The notes: a model not told the origin generated them from the letters alone. A stretch of DNA of 64,000 nucleotides from Aquibium microcysteis (GCF_014495845.1 NZ_CP061080.1:1353001-1417000), one strand, 5' to 3'; numbered from the stretch's first letter, positions 9,388-19,300 are shown. Numbers and translations are program-made.

Positions 9388-11700
9388 ATGGTGGCGAATC
9401 GCAACGCAATGACGGCACGCACGGAACTTCTCGACGGCCTGGGGCTGAGCGAGCCCGAGACACCCTACGAGGGGCGGCGGCTCGCCGCCCTGCCGGGCGT
9501 CGTCGCCGTCGTCGCGGCCCTTCTGTGCGCGGCCATCTCCTTCGTCATTCTGGTGGGACTCGGTCCCGTCTCGCCGACGAACGAGGTGATGCTGGGGCTG
9601 ATCGCGATCAACGTCGCGCTCATCCTGCTGCTCTGCTTCCTGATCGGCCGCGAGGTGCACCAGATCTTCCAGGCGCGGCGGCGCGGCAAGGCGGCCTCGC
9701 GGCTGCACGTGCGCATCGTGGGCCTCTTTTCGGCGATCGCGGCCGTGCCGGCGATCATCATCGCCGTCGTGGCGTCGATTACCCTCGACATCGGCCTCGA
9801 CCGCTGGTTCGAACTCAAGACCAAGGCGATCGTCAGTTCATCGCTGTCGATCGCCGAGGCCTACGTGCAGGAGAACGCCCGCAATCTGCAGGGCACCAGC
9901 CTGTCGATGGCGATCGATCTGGACCAGCGCAGGACGCTCTACGGCCTCGACCGCACCGGCTTCCAGCAGATGCTGACCCAGCAGGCCGTCGGCCGCGCGC
10001 TCGCCCATGCGGCCCTGGTGCGGATCGACGGCACGGTGATCATGCAGGCCGAGACGCGGGCCGACTTCCCGCTGCCCGCGCCGCCGCCGGGCGCTCTGCG
10101 CGATGCAGCGGACGGGACGCCGATCCTGATCGAGCCGCGCACGCGCAACATCGTCGGCGCCATCATCCGCCTGCGCGACATCGAGGACGCCTATCTCTAC
10201 ACGCTGCGGCTCGTCGATCCCGAGGTGATCCGGGCGCGCCAGATCGTGCAGGTGAATGCCGACGACTACACGGATCTGGAGAGCAGCCGCACGACCGTGC
10301 AGATCGCCTTCGCGGTCATCTATCTCGGCCTGACGCTGATCATCGTGCTGTCGGCGATCTGGACCGGCATCGCGGTGGCCGACCGGCTGGTGCGGCCGAT
10401 CCGGCGGCTGATCGGCGCGGCCGACGAGGTGGCGACCGGCAACCTCGACGTCGCCGTTCCGGTGCGCAATTCCGACGGCGACGTCGCCTCGCTGTCGGAC
10501 ACGTTCAACAAGATGCTGCTGCAGCTGAAGTCGCAGCGAAACGAGATCCTCTCGGCGAAGGACCAGATCGACGAGCGGCGGCGCTTCTCCGAAGCGGTGC
10601 TCGCCAGCGTCAGCGCCGGCATCGTCGGCGTCGACGCCGACGGCGCGATCACCATCGTCAACCGCTCGGCCGAGACGATGCTGTCGATCGACGCGCACCA
10701 GTCGGAGGGCCAGACGCTTTCGGCGGTGCTGCCGCATTTCGGCCGCGTCTTCGAGATCGCGCGTTCGTCGGACCGCCCCGTCTACCGCGAGCAGGTGGTT
10801 TTCACGCGCCGCGGCGTGGAACGCACCTTCAACGTGCAGGTGACGATCGAGGAGGGGAAGGGCGAAGCCGAGCTGCCGTCCTACGTGGTGACGATCGACG
10901 ACATCACCGATCTGGTGCAGGCGCAGCGCTCCTCGGCCTGGGCGGACGTCGCCCGCCGCATCGCCCACGAGATCAAGAACCCGCTGACGCCGATCCAGCT
11001 CTCGGCCGAGCGCATCCGCCGCCGCTACGGCAAGGTGATCACCGAGGATCGCGAGGTCTTCGACCAGTGCACGGACACCATCATCCGCCAGGTCGGCGAC
11101 ATCGGCCGCATGGTCGACGAGTTCTCCGCCTTCGCGCGCATGCCCAAGCCGACGCTGGAAGTGATGGACCTGCGCGAGGCGCTGCGCGAGGCCTCGTTCC
11201 TCGTCGAGGTCTCGAAGGCCGAGATCGAGTTCCGCCGCGACTTCGGGGCCACGCCGCTCAAGGGACGCTTCGACAGCCGGCTGATGAGCCAGGCCTTCGG
11301 CAACCTGATCAAGAATGCCGCCGAGGCGATCGAATCGGCCGAACGGACGGACGACGTCCGCGGCGTGATCGAGATCGAGGCGCATTGCGACGGCGGCTGG
11401 ATCAGCGTCGACATCAAGGACAACGGCAAGGGCCTGCCGGCGGAGAACCGGCAGCGGCTGCTCGAGCCCTACATGACAACCCGTGCCAAGGGCACGGGCC
11501 TCGGCCTCGCCATCGTCAAGAAAATCGTCGAGGAGCATGGCGGCCGCATCGAGCTTCACGACGCGCCGCCCGACTTCTACGGTGGCCGCGGTGCGATGAT
11601 CCGCGTCGTCCTGCCCTCGACGGCGGCGGAGGACGTGTCTGCAGGCGCGGAAGCCACGAAACAAGAAAAGCAAGAAGAGCAGGTGAACCATGGCGTCTGA
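9388..11700 (+). CDS. ntrY: Membrane nitrogen-regulation histidine kinase NtrY
   Basis: NtrY is the membrane-bound kinase paired with NtrX, acting in nitrogen, redox and envelope control. Hydrophobic helices lie in the first 150 residues (GVVAVVAALLCAAISFVIL and two more), and another segment around residue 300 (IAFAVIYLGLTLIIVL) precedes a HAMP domain. A PAS domain follows, then the histidine box [15 protein letters not shown] and the ATPase boxes NLIKNAAEAI, DNGKGLP and GTGLGLAIVKKIV. About 770 residues is normal. The start is uncertain: ATGs at 9364, 9388 and 9409 are in frame, and I disfavour 9364 because an inverted repeat overlaps it. It overlaps ntrX by 11 bases. Confidence 0.95.
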   Translation: MVANRNAMTARTELLDGLGLSEPETPYEGRRLAALPGVVAVVAALLCAAISFVILVGLGPVSPTNEVMLGLIAINVALILLLCFLIGREVHQIFQARRRGKAASRLHVRIVGLFSAIAAVPAIIIAVVASITLDIGLDRWFELKTKAIVSSSLSIAEAYVQENARNLQGTSLSMAIDLDQRRTLYGLDRTGFQQMLTQQAVGRALAHAALVRIDGTVIMQAETRADFPLPAPPPGALRDAADGTPILIEPRTRNIVGAIIRLRDIEDAYLYTLRLVDPEVIRARQIVQVNADDYTDLESSRTTVQIAFAVIYLGLTLIIVLSAIWTGIAVADRLVRPIRRLIGAADEVATGNLDVAVPVRNSDGDVASLSDTFNKMLLQLKSQRNEILSAKDQIDERRRFSEAVLASVSAGIVGVDADGAITIVNRSAETMLSIDAHQSEGQTLSAVLPHFGRVFEIARSSDRPVYREQVVFTRRGVERTFNVQVTIEEGKGEAELPSYVVTIDDITDLVQAQRSSAWADVARRIAHEIKNPLTPIQLSAERIRRRYGKVITEDREVFDQCTDTIIRQVGDIGRMVDEFSAFARMPKPTLEVMDLREALREASFLVEVSKAEIEFRRDFGATPLKGRFDSRLMSQAFGNLIKNAAEAIESAERTDDVRGVIEIEAHCDGGWISVDIKDNGKGLPAENRQRLLEPYMTTRAKGTGLGLAIVKKIVEEHGGRIELHDAPPDFYGGRGAMIRVVLPSTAAEDVSAGAEATKQEKQEEQVNHGV

Positions 11701-13051
11701 CATTCTCGTCGTCGACGATGAGGAGGACATCCGCGAACTCGTCGCCGGCATCCTGAGCGACGAGGGCCACGAGACCCGCACGGCCTTCGACAGCGACAGC
11801 GCGCTGGCGGCGATCGCCGACCGGGTGCCGCGGCTGATCCTGCTCGACATCTGGCTGCAGGGTTCGCGCATGGACGGCCTGGCGCTGCTGGACGAGATCA
11901 AGACCATCCACCCGCACGTTCCGGTGGTGATGATCTCGGGTCACGGCACCATCGAGACCGCCGTATCGGCGATCCGGCGCGGCGCCTACGACTTCATCGA
12001 GAAGCCGTTCAAGGCCGACCGGCTGCTCCTGATCTGCGAGCGGGCGCTGGAGATCTCCAAGCTGAAGCGCGAGGTGACGGAGCTGAAGAAGCGCACCGCC
12101 GACACCTTCGACCTGATCGGCAATTCCGCGGCGATGAACCACCTGCGCCAGGCCATCGAGCGCATCGCGCCGACAAACAGCCGGGTGATGATCATCGGTC
12201 CGTCCGGCTCGGGCAAGGAATCGGCGGCGCGCGCCATCCATGCGGTCTCGGCGCGCCGGGACGGGCCCTTCGTGTCGATCAACGCGGCCTCGATCACGCC
12301 CGACCGGATGGAGATCGAGCTGTTCGGGACCGAACCCAACGGCGCGGAGCGCAAGGTCGGGGCGCTGGAGGAGGCCCATCGCGGCACGCTCTATCTCGAC
12401 GAGGTGGCCGACATGCCGCGCGAGACGCAGAACAAGATCATGCGCGTGCTCGTCGACCAGCAGTTCGAGCGGGTGGGCGGCGCCAAGCGCGTGAAGGTGG
12501 ACGTGCGGATCATCTCGTCCACGGCCCAGAACCTCGAGGCGATGATCGCCGAGGGCCGGTTCCGCGAGGACCTCTACCACCGGCTGGCCGTGGTGCCGGT
12601 GCTGGTGCCGCCGCTGTCGGAGCGGCGCGAGGACATTCCCTACCTCGTCGACCACTTCATGAAGCAGATCGTGCGCCAGTCGGGCATCAGGAACCGGCGC
12701 ATCGGCGACGACGTGCTGGCGGTGCTGCAGGCGCACAACTGGCCGGGCAACGTGCGCCAGCTTCGCAACAACGTCGAGCGGCTGATGATTCTGTCGCGCG
12801 GCGACGACGTCGATTCGCCGATCACCGCCGACCTCCTGCCGGCCGAGATCGGCGACGTGATGCCGCGCGCGCCGAGCCAGTCCGACCAGCACATCATGGC
12901 GCTGCCGCTGCGGGAGGCGCGCGAGCTCTTCGAGAAGGAATATCTGATCGCCCAGATCAATCGCTTCGGCGGCAACATCTCGCGCACGGCCGAGTTCATT
13001 GGTATGGAACGATCCGCCCTGCACAGGAAGCTGAAATCGCTCGGCGTGTAG
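11690..13051 (+). CDS. ntrX: Response regulator NtrX
   Basis: NtrX (453 residues) is the partner of NtrY. The receiver domain has DDEED and the acceptor aspartate in LLDIWLQG. The AAA+ domain keeps Walker A (GPSGSGKESAA) and Walker B (LYLDEVADMP) but lacks the GAFTGA loop needed to contact sigma-54: the segment between ELFGTEPNG and VGALEEA has no match. This is a known feature of alphaproteobacterial NtrX and implies that it does not act as a classical sigma-54 activator. A Fis-type HTH (NISRTAEFIGMERSALHRKL) closes the protein. Confidence 0.96.
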   Translation: MASDILVVDDEEDIRELVAGILSDEGHETRTAFDSDSALAAIADRVPRLILLDIWLQGSRMDGLALLDEIKTIHPHVPVVMISGHGTIETAVSAIRRGAYDFIEKPFKADRLLLICERALEISKLKREVTELKKRTADTFDLIGNSAAMNHLRQAIERIAPTNSRVMIIGPSGSGKESAARAIHAVSARRDGPFVSINAASITPDRMEIELFGTEPNGAERKVGALEEAHRGTLYLDEVADMPRETQNKIMRVLVDQQFERVGGAKRVKVDVRIISSTAQNLEAMIAEGRFREDLYHRLAVVPVLVPPLSERREDIPYLVDHFMKQIVRQSGIRNRRIGDDVLAVLQAHNWPGNVRQLRNNVERLMILSRGDDVDSPITADLLPAEIGDVMPRAPSQSDQHIMALPLREARELFEKEYLIAQINRFGGNISRTAEFIGMERSALHRKLKSLGV

Positions 13052-13073
13052 CGGCGGCGGATCGGAGTCCATC

Positions 13074-14450
13074 ATGCGCGTGATCATCTGTGGCGCCGGC
13101 CAGGTCGGCTACGGCATCGCCGAGCGGCTGGCGGCGGAACAGAACGACGTCTCCGTCATCGACACGTCGCCGGAACTGATCCGCACCATCCGCGACCAGC
13201 TCGACGTGCGCGGCTTCGTCGGCCACGGCGCCCATCCCGACGTGCTGGAACTCGCCGGCGCGCAGCAGGCGGACATGTTCATCGCCGTCACCCTCTATGA
13301 CGAGGTGAACATGACGGCCTGCCAGGTGGCGCATTCGCTGTTCAACATCCCCACCAAGATCGCCCGCATCCGCGCCCAGTCCTACCTCCAGCCGCACTAC
13401 CAGAACCTGTTCTCGCGCGAGAACCTGCCGATCGACGTGGTCATCTCGCCCGAGATCGAGGTGGGCGAGATGGTGCTGCGCCGCATCGCCATCCCGGGCG
13501 CCACCGACGTGGTGCGATTCGCCGACGACAAGGTGGCGATGGTGGCGATCGAGTGCCTGGAGGAATGCCCGGTCATCAACACGCCGCTGTCGCAGCTCTC
13601 CGACCTGTTCCCGGACCTGCCCTCGACGGTGGTCGGCGTGTGGCGCAACAACCGCCTGTTCATTCCCCATTCGGCCGACCAGCTCGTGGCCGGCGATCTC
13701 GCCTATGTCGTAACGACCAAGGACCAGGTGCGCCGCACGCTGGGCCTGTTCGGCCACGAGGAGACCGAGGCGCTGCGCATCGTCATCGGCGGCGGCGGCA
13801 ACATCGGGCTCTACGTCGCCAAGGCGCTGGAGGCGCGCCAGTCGCGCACCAAGGTGAAGATCATCGAGGACACGCGCGAGCGTGCCATCGCCATCGCCGA
13901 CAAGCTGCGCCGCACGGTGGTGCTGCATGGCAGCGCGCTCGACCAGAAGCTGCTGCTGGAGGCCGACATCCAGGACGCCGACCTGATGGTGGCGCTGACC
14001 AACAACGACCAGGTGAACATCCTGTCGAGCGTCATGGCCAAGCGGCTCGGCTGCAAGTCGAACCTGGCGCTGATCAACAACCCGACCTATCACGACTTCA
14101 CCCGCACGCTCGGCATCGACGCCCACGTCAACCCGCGCTCGGTGACGATCAGCCGCGTGCTGCAGCACGTGCGCCGCGGCCGCATCCGCGCCGTCCACAG
14201 CGTCCAGCGCGGCACGGCCGAGATCATCGAGGCCGAGGCGCTGGAGACCTCGCCGCTGGTCGGTTCGCCGCTGCGCGACCTGAACCTGCCCGACGGCATG
14301 CGGCTCGGCATGATCTATCGCGACGGCACCGCCATCAAGCCGAGCGGCGCCACGCTGATCCGCCCGAAGGACCGCGTCATCATCTTCGCCATGGACACGG
14401 CCGTGCGCCAGGTGGAGCAGATGTTCCGGGTCAGTCTCGAATTCTTCTGA
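13074..14450 (+). CDS. trkA: Potassium transport NAD-binding protein TrkA
   Basis: TrkA is the cytoplasmic gating subunit of the Trk potassium uptake system; the membrane subunit TrkH is not in the window. The 458 residues hold two RCK repeats, each beginning with a dinucleotide-binding glycine motif: ICGAGQVGYGIAERL at the N-terminus and VIGGGGNIGLYVAKAL near residue 233. The gene follows ntrX by 22 bases, the order found throughout Rhizobiales, and is likely cotranscribed with ntrYX. Confidence 0.96.
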   Translation: MRVIICGAGQVGYGIAERLAAEQNDVSVIDTSPELIRTIRDQLDVRGFVGHGAHPDVLELAGAQQADMFIAVTLYDEVNMTACQVAHSLFNIPTKIARIRAQSYLQPHYQNLFSRENLPIDVVISPEIEVGEMVLRRIAIPGATDVVRFADDKVAMVAIECLEECPVINTPLSQLSDLFPDLPSTVVGVWRNNRLFIPHSADQLVAGDLAYVVTTKDQVRRTLGLFGHEETEALRIVIGGGGNIGLYVAKALEARQSRTKVKIIEDTRERAIAIADKLRRTVVLHGSALDQKLLLEADIQDADLMVALTNNDQVNILSSVMAKRLGCKSNLALINNPTYHDFTRTLGIDAHVNPRSVTISRVLQHVRRGRIRAVHSVQRGTAEIIEAEALETSPLVGSPLRDLNLPDGMRLGMIYRDGTAIKPSGATLIRPKDRVIIFAMDTAVRQVEQMFRVSLEFF

Positions 14451-14503
14451 TCAACCCGGCCGGCCTGCGCCAGCGCTCCGGCCAGACAGCCTGCGGGGAA
14501 CCC

Positions 14504-15364
14504 ATGCCGCGTATCACCTATGTCAACGGCCGCTACCTGCGCCACGCCGATGCCTTCGTGCACGTCGAGGACCGCGGCTACCAGTTCGCCGACGGCGTCT
14601 ACGAGGTCTGCGAGGTGAAGCGGGGCTACGTCGTCGACATGACGCGCCATCTCGACCGTCTCGACCGTTCGCTGCGCGAACTGTCGATGGCCTGGCCCAT
14701 GCACCGCCGCGCGCTCGAACTGGTGATCCGCGAGGTGGTGCGTCGCAACGGCGTGCACGACGGTCTGGTCTATCTGCAGGTGACGCGCGGGGTGGCGCCG
14801 CGCGATTTCCTGTTCCCGCAGGCGGTGGCGCCCGCGCTGGTGGTGACGGCGCGCAAGGCCGATCCGGCCCGGGCCGAGAAGCGCGCGGAAACCGGCATCA
14901 AGGTGATCACCGTGCCCGAGACCCGCTGGGACCGCGTCGACATCAAGACCGTCGGCCTCCTGCCCAACGTGCTGGCCAAGGAGGCGGCCCGCGCGGCGGG
15001 CGCGCAGGAGGCCTGGTTCGTCGACGCCGACGGCACGGTGAAGGAGGGCGGGTCCTCCAACGCCTGGATCGTGACGGCCGACGGTCGCCTCGTCACGCGG
15101 CCGGCAGAGCACGGCATCCTGCGCGGCATCACCCGCACGACGATGTTCGAGGTGGCGGCCGCGCTCGGCCTGACCATCGAGGAACGCGGCTTCACGGTGG
15201 CCGAGGCGAAGGCCGCACGCGAGGCCTTCATCAGCTCGGCCACGACGATCGCCATGCCCGTGGTGGAGATCGACGGCGCGCCTATCGCCAACAGTCATCC
15301 GGGCAGCGTCGTGCTTTCCTTGCGCGGCGCTTTTTTTGACATTGCGGAAAAATGCCAAGCCTGA
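14504..15364 (+). CDS. dat: D-amino-acid aminotransferase
   Basis: This fold-type IV PLP enzyme (286 residues) transfers amino groups between D-amino acids and 2-oxoacids, feeding D-glutamate or D-alanine pools. The sequence opens with YVNGRYLRHADAFVHVEDRG, typical of the class. The PLP lysine is in DIKTVGLLPNVLAKE, and the EGGSSN motif binds the cofactor phosphate side. A branched-chain aminotransferase-like role cannot be excluded from sequence alone. GGGGAA precedes the ATG. The last bases contain a possible promoter element (TTGACA, 15336-15341) for hfq. Confidence 0.88.
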   Translation: MPRITYVNGRYLRHADAFVHVEDRGYQFADGVYEVCEVKRGYVVDMTRHLDRLDRSLRELSMAWPMHRRALELVIREVVRRNGVHDGLVYLQVTRGVAPRDFLFPQAVAPALVVTARKADPARAEKRAETGIKVITVPETRWDRVDIKTVGLLPNVLAKEAARAAGAQEAWFVDADGTVKEGGSSNAWIVTADGRLVTRPAEHGILRGITRTTMFEVAAALGLTIEERGFTVAEAKAAREAFISSATTIAMPVVEIDGAPIANSHPGSVVLSLRGAFFDIAEKCQA

Positions 15365-15505
15365 TAACCGCTTCTGACTAGGGGAATGTTGCGCACGAAA
15401 GCGCGCACATGTTCCGGAGGCGGGTCATTTCCGTGCGCTTGGATCGCGCGTCGTTGTTTGGGCGCCGTCGTGCACGGTTTCGGGGAACGGCGGAAGACAA
15501 GAAAA

Positions 15506-15754
15506 ATGGCGGAACGATCGCAGAACCTTCAGGACCTGTTTCTCAACTCGGTCCGGAAGAGCAAGAACCCTCTCACGATATTTCTGATCAACGGCGTCAA
15601 GCTGACGGGAGTTGTCACGTCCTTCGACAATTTCTGCGTCCTTTTGCGCCGCGACGGGCATTCGCAGCTCGTCTACAAGCACGCCATCTCCACCATCATG
15701 CCGAGCCAGCCGGTTCAGATGTTCGATGGTGAGGATGCCGGCCGGGATAATTGA
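15506..15754 (+). CDS. hfq: RNA chaperone Hfq
   Basis: Hfq forms a hexameric ring that pairs small regulatory RNAs with mRNAs; in rhizobia it also affects nitrogen regulation. The 82 residues carry Sm1 ([17 protein letters not shown], then FDNFCVLL) and Sm2 ([14 protein letters not shown]). The short tail with few residues after Sm2 is typical of alphaproteobacteria. About 140 non-coding bases precede it and could hold its own promoter. hflX follows at once. Confidence 0.98.
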   Translation: MAERSQNLQDLFLNSVRKSKNPLTIFLINGVKLTGVVTSFDNFCVLLRRDGHSQLVYKHAISTIMPSQPVQMFDGEDAGRDN

Positions 15755-17143
15755 TTGGACGCAACGAGCCCGGGCGGGCGCCAGCAGGGGGCGAAGGATC
15801 GGCAGGCCGACGGCCAGCCGCAGCCCGTCGCCACGCGCGCCGTCATCATCGTTCCGGTCCTGCCGCGCTTCCACCGCGACGATGACGAGAACACCGGCCG
15901 GCCGCGTCTGACGCGGTCGCCGGAGGCTCGTCACGACGAGGCGGTCGGGCTTGCGCGTGCCATCGACCTCCAGCCCGTCCATACCGAGATCGTCACCGTC
16001 AACGATCCGCGTCCCGCGACGCTGATCGGCACCGGCAAGATCGAGGAACTGGCCGAGAGGATCAAGGAGACGGGCGCCGCGCTGGTCGTCGTCGACCATC
16101 CGCTGACGCCGGTGCAGCAGCGCAATCTCGAGAAGGGCCTGAACGCCAAGGTGCTCGACCGCACCGGCATCATCCTGGAGATCTTCGGCGAACGCGCCCG
16201 CACCAAGGAAGGCACGCTGCAGGTCGAACTGGCGCATCTGAATTACCAGAAGGGCCGGCTGGTGCGCAGCTGGACCCATCTCGAGCGGCAGCGCGGCGGC
16301 GCGGGCTTCCTCGGCGGCCCCGGCGAGACGCAGATCGAGGCCGACCGGCGCATCCTGCAGGACAAGATCACCAAGCTGAAGCGCGAACTGGAGACGGTGA
16401 AGCGCACCCGCGAACTGCATCGCGCCAAGCGCAAGAAGGTGCCGTTTCCGGTGGTGGCGATCGTCGGCTACACCAATGCCGGCAAGTCGACCCTGTTCAA
16501 CCGGCTGACCGGCGCGGACGTGCTGGCGGAAAACATGCTGTTCGCCACGCTCGACCCGACGCTGCGCCGGGTGAAGCTGCCACACGGCACCATCGTCATC
16601 CTGTCCGACACGGTGGGCTTCATCTCCGACCTGCCGACCCATCTGGTGGCGGCCTTCCGCGCGACGCTGGAAGAGGTGGTCGAGGCCGACCTCGTCATCC
16701 ATCTGCGCGACATTTCGGATCCCGACACGGCCGCGCAGGCGGAGGACGTCGAGCGCATCCTGGCCGACCTCGGCGTCGAGGCCTCGCCCGGCGGCAAGGT
16801 GGTCGAGGTCTGGAACAAGGTCGACCGGCTCGACGCCGACACCCGCGAGCGGCTGGTGCTGTCCGGCGCCGCCGACGGCGCACCCGCGCCCATCGTCGTC
16901 TCGGCGATCACCGGCGAGGGCATCGACGCCTTGCTGCGCCATGTGGAGGGCCGGCTCTCCGGCGACCTCGCCGAGTTGACGGTCCACCTGACGCCCGACC
17001 GCATGAAGCTGATCGACTGGCTCTACCGCAATGCCGACGTGCTCTCCCGCGAGGACCGCGAGGACGGCAGCGCCGAACTCAGGCTGCGCGTGACGCGGAC
17101 GATGCGGGACGAGGTCGAGGAGCGGCTCGCCGGCGGCAGGTGA
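15755..17143 (+). CDS. hflX: Ribosome-associated GTPase HflX
   Basis: HflX is a GTPase that splits stalled or idle 70S and 100S ribosomes. Of 462 residues, the N-terminal HflX domain contains GTGKIEELAE and the glycine-rich linker RGGAGFLGGPGETQIE. The G domain has G1 GYTNAGKST, G3 DTVGFI and G4 NKVD. The best upstream start is a TTG immediately after the hfq stop; an internal start near residue 30 is possible, since the first residues are not conserved-looking. The hfq-hflX pair is widely conserved. Confidence 0.94.
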   Translation: MDATSPGGRQQGAKDRQADGQPQPVATRAVIIVPVLPRFHRDDDENTGRPRLTRSPEARHDEAVGLARAIDLQPVHTEIVTVNDPRPATLIGTGKIEELAERIKETGAALVVVDHPLTPVQQRNLEKGLNAKVLDRTGIILEIFGERARTKEGTLQVELAHLNYQKGRLVRSWTHLERQRGGAGFLGGPGETQIEADRRILQDKITKLKRELETVKRTRELHRAKRKKVPFPVVAIVGYTNAGKSTLFNRLTGADVLAENMLFATLDPTLRRVKLPHGTIVILSDTVGFISDLPTHLVAAFRATLEEVVEADLVIHLRDISDPDTAAQAEDVERILADLGVEASPGGKVVEVWNKVDRLDADTRERLVLSGAADGAPAPIVVSAITGEGIDALLRHVEGRLSGDLAELTVHLTPDRMKLIDWLYRNADVLSREDREDGSAELRLRVTRTMRDEVEERLAGGR

Positions 17144-17286
17144 GGGGTCCGGTGGCGCGGTCGTGCCGCGCGGTCAGCCCGATGCCGTAGCCAATTCGTC
17201 CGACGGCCCGCGTCCGCTCCGTCCGCGAATTTCCCCGTTCGGGCGAGACCTGCCCGGGCGGAGGCGTCGGGCCCGACCGCAGCGCT

Positions 17287-18195
17287 CTACGAGACGCCGC
17301 GCGCGTTCACGTAGACCGACAGCAGCGTCGACGTCGCGCAGAGGAACAGGCGGTTGCGCTTCGGGCCGCCGAAGCACAGGTTCGCGACGGGCTCGCCGGT
17401 CCTGATCTTTCCGAGCAGGGTGCCGTCCGGCGCGAAGCAATGCACCCCGTCGCCGGCAGAGGACCAGACGTTGCCGGCGGCATCGACCCGCAGGCCGTCG
17501 AAGAGACCGGCGTCGCAGAACACGAAGTCCGTCCCGTCCGCGACGGACCGACCGTCCGCCGCCACCCGGTATTGCCTGATCCTGGGCGCGCAGTCCGGGA
17601 CATGGGTCCGGCCGGTGTCGGTGACGTAGAGCAGCGTCTCGTCGGGCGAGAAGGCGAGGCCGTTGGGCTGGACCATGTCGCTGACGACACGCGTCAGCGC
17701 GCCGGACGGATCGACGCGATAGACGTGCCGGCCATCCTGCTCCATCGGCGCGGCATCGCCTTCGTAGTCGCTGTCGATGCCGTAGGACGGATCGGTGAAC
17801 CAGATCGAATCGTCCGAGCGGACGATGACGTCGTTCGGCGAGTTCAGTCTGCGGCCGCCGAAACCGTCGGCGACGACGGTGCGCGTGCCGTCGTGCTCGA
17901 TGCGCGTGACGCTGCGGCTGCGGTGTTCGCACGCGACCAGCCGGCCCTGGCGGTCCCGGGTGTGGCCGTTCTGGTTGCGGCATGGCTGCTCGAAGGTGGC
18001 GACGTGCCCGCTCGCTTCGTCCCAGCGCAGGACGCGGTCGTTGGGAATGTCCGACCAGACGAGGTAGCGGCCGGCCGGAAAATAGGTCGGTCCCTCGCAC
18101 CAGCGTCCGCCGCTCCACAGCACGTCGATGCCGGCATTCTCGAAGATCATCCCGGCGAAGCGCGCGTCGTGGATCTCGTAGTCGCTGGCCGCCAT
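17287..18195 (-). CDS. SMP-30/gluconolactonase family protein
   Basis: The protein (302 residues) belongs to the SMP-30/gluconolaconase/LRE six-bladed propeller family, which hydrolyses sugar lactones with a divalent metal. Likely ligands are the Glu of WCEGPTYFP, the Asn of LNSPNDVIV, and the region NGLAFSPDETLLYVTD. No signal peptide is seen, so it acts in the cytoplasm. The start lies 7 bases behind the upstream dehydrogenase, and together they suggest that an imported sugar or polyol is oxidised to a lactone and opened. The exact substrate is unknown. It is the last gene of the operon. Confidence 0.85.
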   Translation of the reverse strand: MAASDYEIHDARFAGMIFENAGIDVLWSGGRWCEGPTYFPAGRYLVWSDIPNDRVLRWDEASGHVATFEQPCRNQNGHTRDRQGRLVACEHRSRSVTRIEHDGTRTVVADGFGGRRLNSPNDVIVRSDDSIWFTDPSYGIDSDYEGDAAPMEQDGRHVYRVDPSGALTRVVSDMVQPNGLAFSPDETLLYVTDTGRTHVPDCAPRIRQYRVAADGRSVADGTDFVFCDAGLFDGLRVDAAGNVWSSAGDGVHCFAPDGTLLGKIRTGEPVANLCFGGPKRNRLFLCATSTLLSVYVNARGVS

Positions 18196-18202
18196 GTCCG
18201 CC

Positions 18203-19213
18203 TCACCCGATCTCGATCATCGCCTTGATAAGCCCGGTCTTCTGCGTTGCCCAGAGGGGAATGTCGCGCACCGCACCGGCAAGATCGGTGCGGTGGGTGA
18301 TCAGCCGGTCGAACGACGCCGGATCGTCGCCGATGGCGGAGATCACCCGTTCGAAATCCTGCGCCGTCGCGTTGCGGCTTCCCAGCAGCGTCAGTTCCTT
18401 GCGATGGAAGTCCGGATCCATGAAGCTGATCGCATCCTTGACCACGCTGACGAGCACGTAGCGCCCGCCATGGGCGACGTGGTCGAACCCCTTGTGCATG
18501 GCAGGAGCGCTGCCCGTCGCGTCGAAGACGACGTCGAAGCCTTCTTCGCCCGTGTGCGAGAGGAGGGCCGCGAGGCCGGCCGGATCGGCCACGAAGGGTG
18601 AGGCGGCGGCGAAGGTCGCGGCAGTTTTCGCCCGGGCCTCGTCCTGGTCGAGCACGGCCACCGATGCGCCCGACAGCCGCGCGAAAATCGCCACGCCGAG
18701 GCCGATCGGGCCGGCTCCCACGACCAGTACGCGGTCCTCCTTCGAGACCGCGCCGCGCCGCACGGCATGCGCGCCGATGGCCAGGAACTCGATCATGGCG
18801 CATTGATCGAGGGTGAGCCCGGGGGCGCGCACGAGATTGCCCGGCGGCACCGCCAGCATGCCGGCCATGCCGCCGTCCTCATGAACGCCGAGCACCGAGA
18901 CCCGAACGCAGCAGTTCGGCTTGCCGCGCCGGCAGGCGATGCAGCGACCGCACGACATGTAGGGATTGACGGCGAAAATCTCCCCGGGGCTGATACCCAA
19001 GCCGGCCGGGGCCTCGACGGCTTCGACGGCCAGTTCGTGCCCCATGACGCGTGGATAGTGCAGGAACGGGTGCTTGCCCTCGACGATGTGGTAATCGGTG
19101 CCGCAGACGCCGACCCGCCGGGGACGAACGAGGACATGGCCTGGACCGGCCGCCGGGATCGGCCTCTGCTCGATCCGCAACGTGCCCGGTTCGAGGCAGA
19201 CGAGGGCTTGCAT
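18203..19213 (-). CDS. Zinc-dependent alcohol (polyol/sugar-acid) dehydrogenase
   Basis: This medium-chain dehydrogenase has about 336 residues. Catalytic zinc ligands are in GVCGTDYH and GHE (VMGHELAVEA). Structural zinc is bound by CGRCIACRRGKPNCC. The NAD site is VVGAGPIGLGVAIF, followed by an aspartate (VLDQD) that favours NAD over NADP. The closest types are L-idonate-, galactonate- or threonine-type dehydrogenases. I chose the ATG at 19213; a GTG 42 bases upstream adds an unconserved basic leader. It sits in the operon of the first ABC transporter and probably oxidises its cargo. Confidence 0.87.
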   Translation of the reverse strand: MQALVCLEPGTLRIEQRPIPAAGPGHVLVRPRRVGVCGTDYHIVEGKHPFLHYPRVMGHELAVEAVEAPAGLGISPGEIFAVNPYMSCGRCIACRRGKPNCCVRVSVLGVHEDGGMAGMLAVPPGNLVRAPGLTLDQCAMIEFLAIGAHAVRRGAVSKEDRVLVVGAGPIGLGVAIFARLSGASVAVLDQDEARAKTAATFAAASPFVADPAGLAALLSHTGEEGFDVVFDATGSAPAMHKGFDHVAHGGRYVLVSVVKDAISFMDPDFHRKELTLLGSRNATAQDFERVISAIGDDPASFDRLITHRTDLAGAVRDIPLWATQKTGLIKAMIEIG

Positions 19214-19269
19214 GGACTGCACGGCTTGCGGCTTTCTCTCGATGCGCGGCGCCACGCCGCGGAGGCCAG

Positions 19270-19296
19270 GCGGGGCCGGCCGGTGGCCGGCCCCGC
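19270..19296 (-). terminator. Strong intercistronic hairpin
   Basis: A 12-base stem with a 3-base loop, built on GGGGCCGGCC / GGCCGGCCCC, lies just after the binding-protein stop codon. There is no T run, so it more likely protects the upstream mRNA end or partly ends transcription, giving more binding protein than dehydrogenase. Confidence 0.7.
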
Positions 19297-19300
19297 GGGT

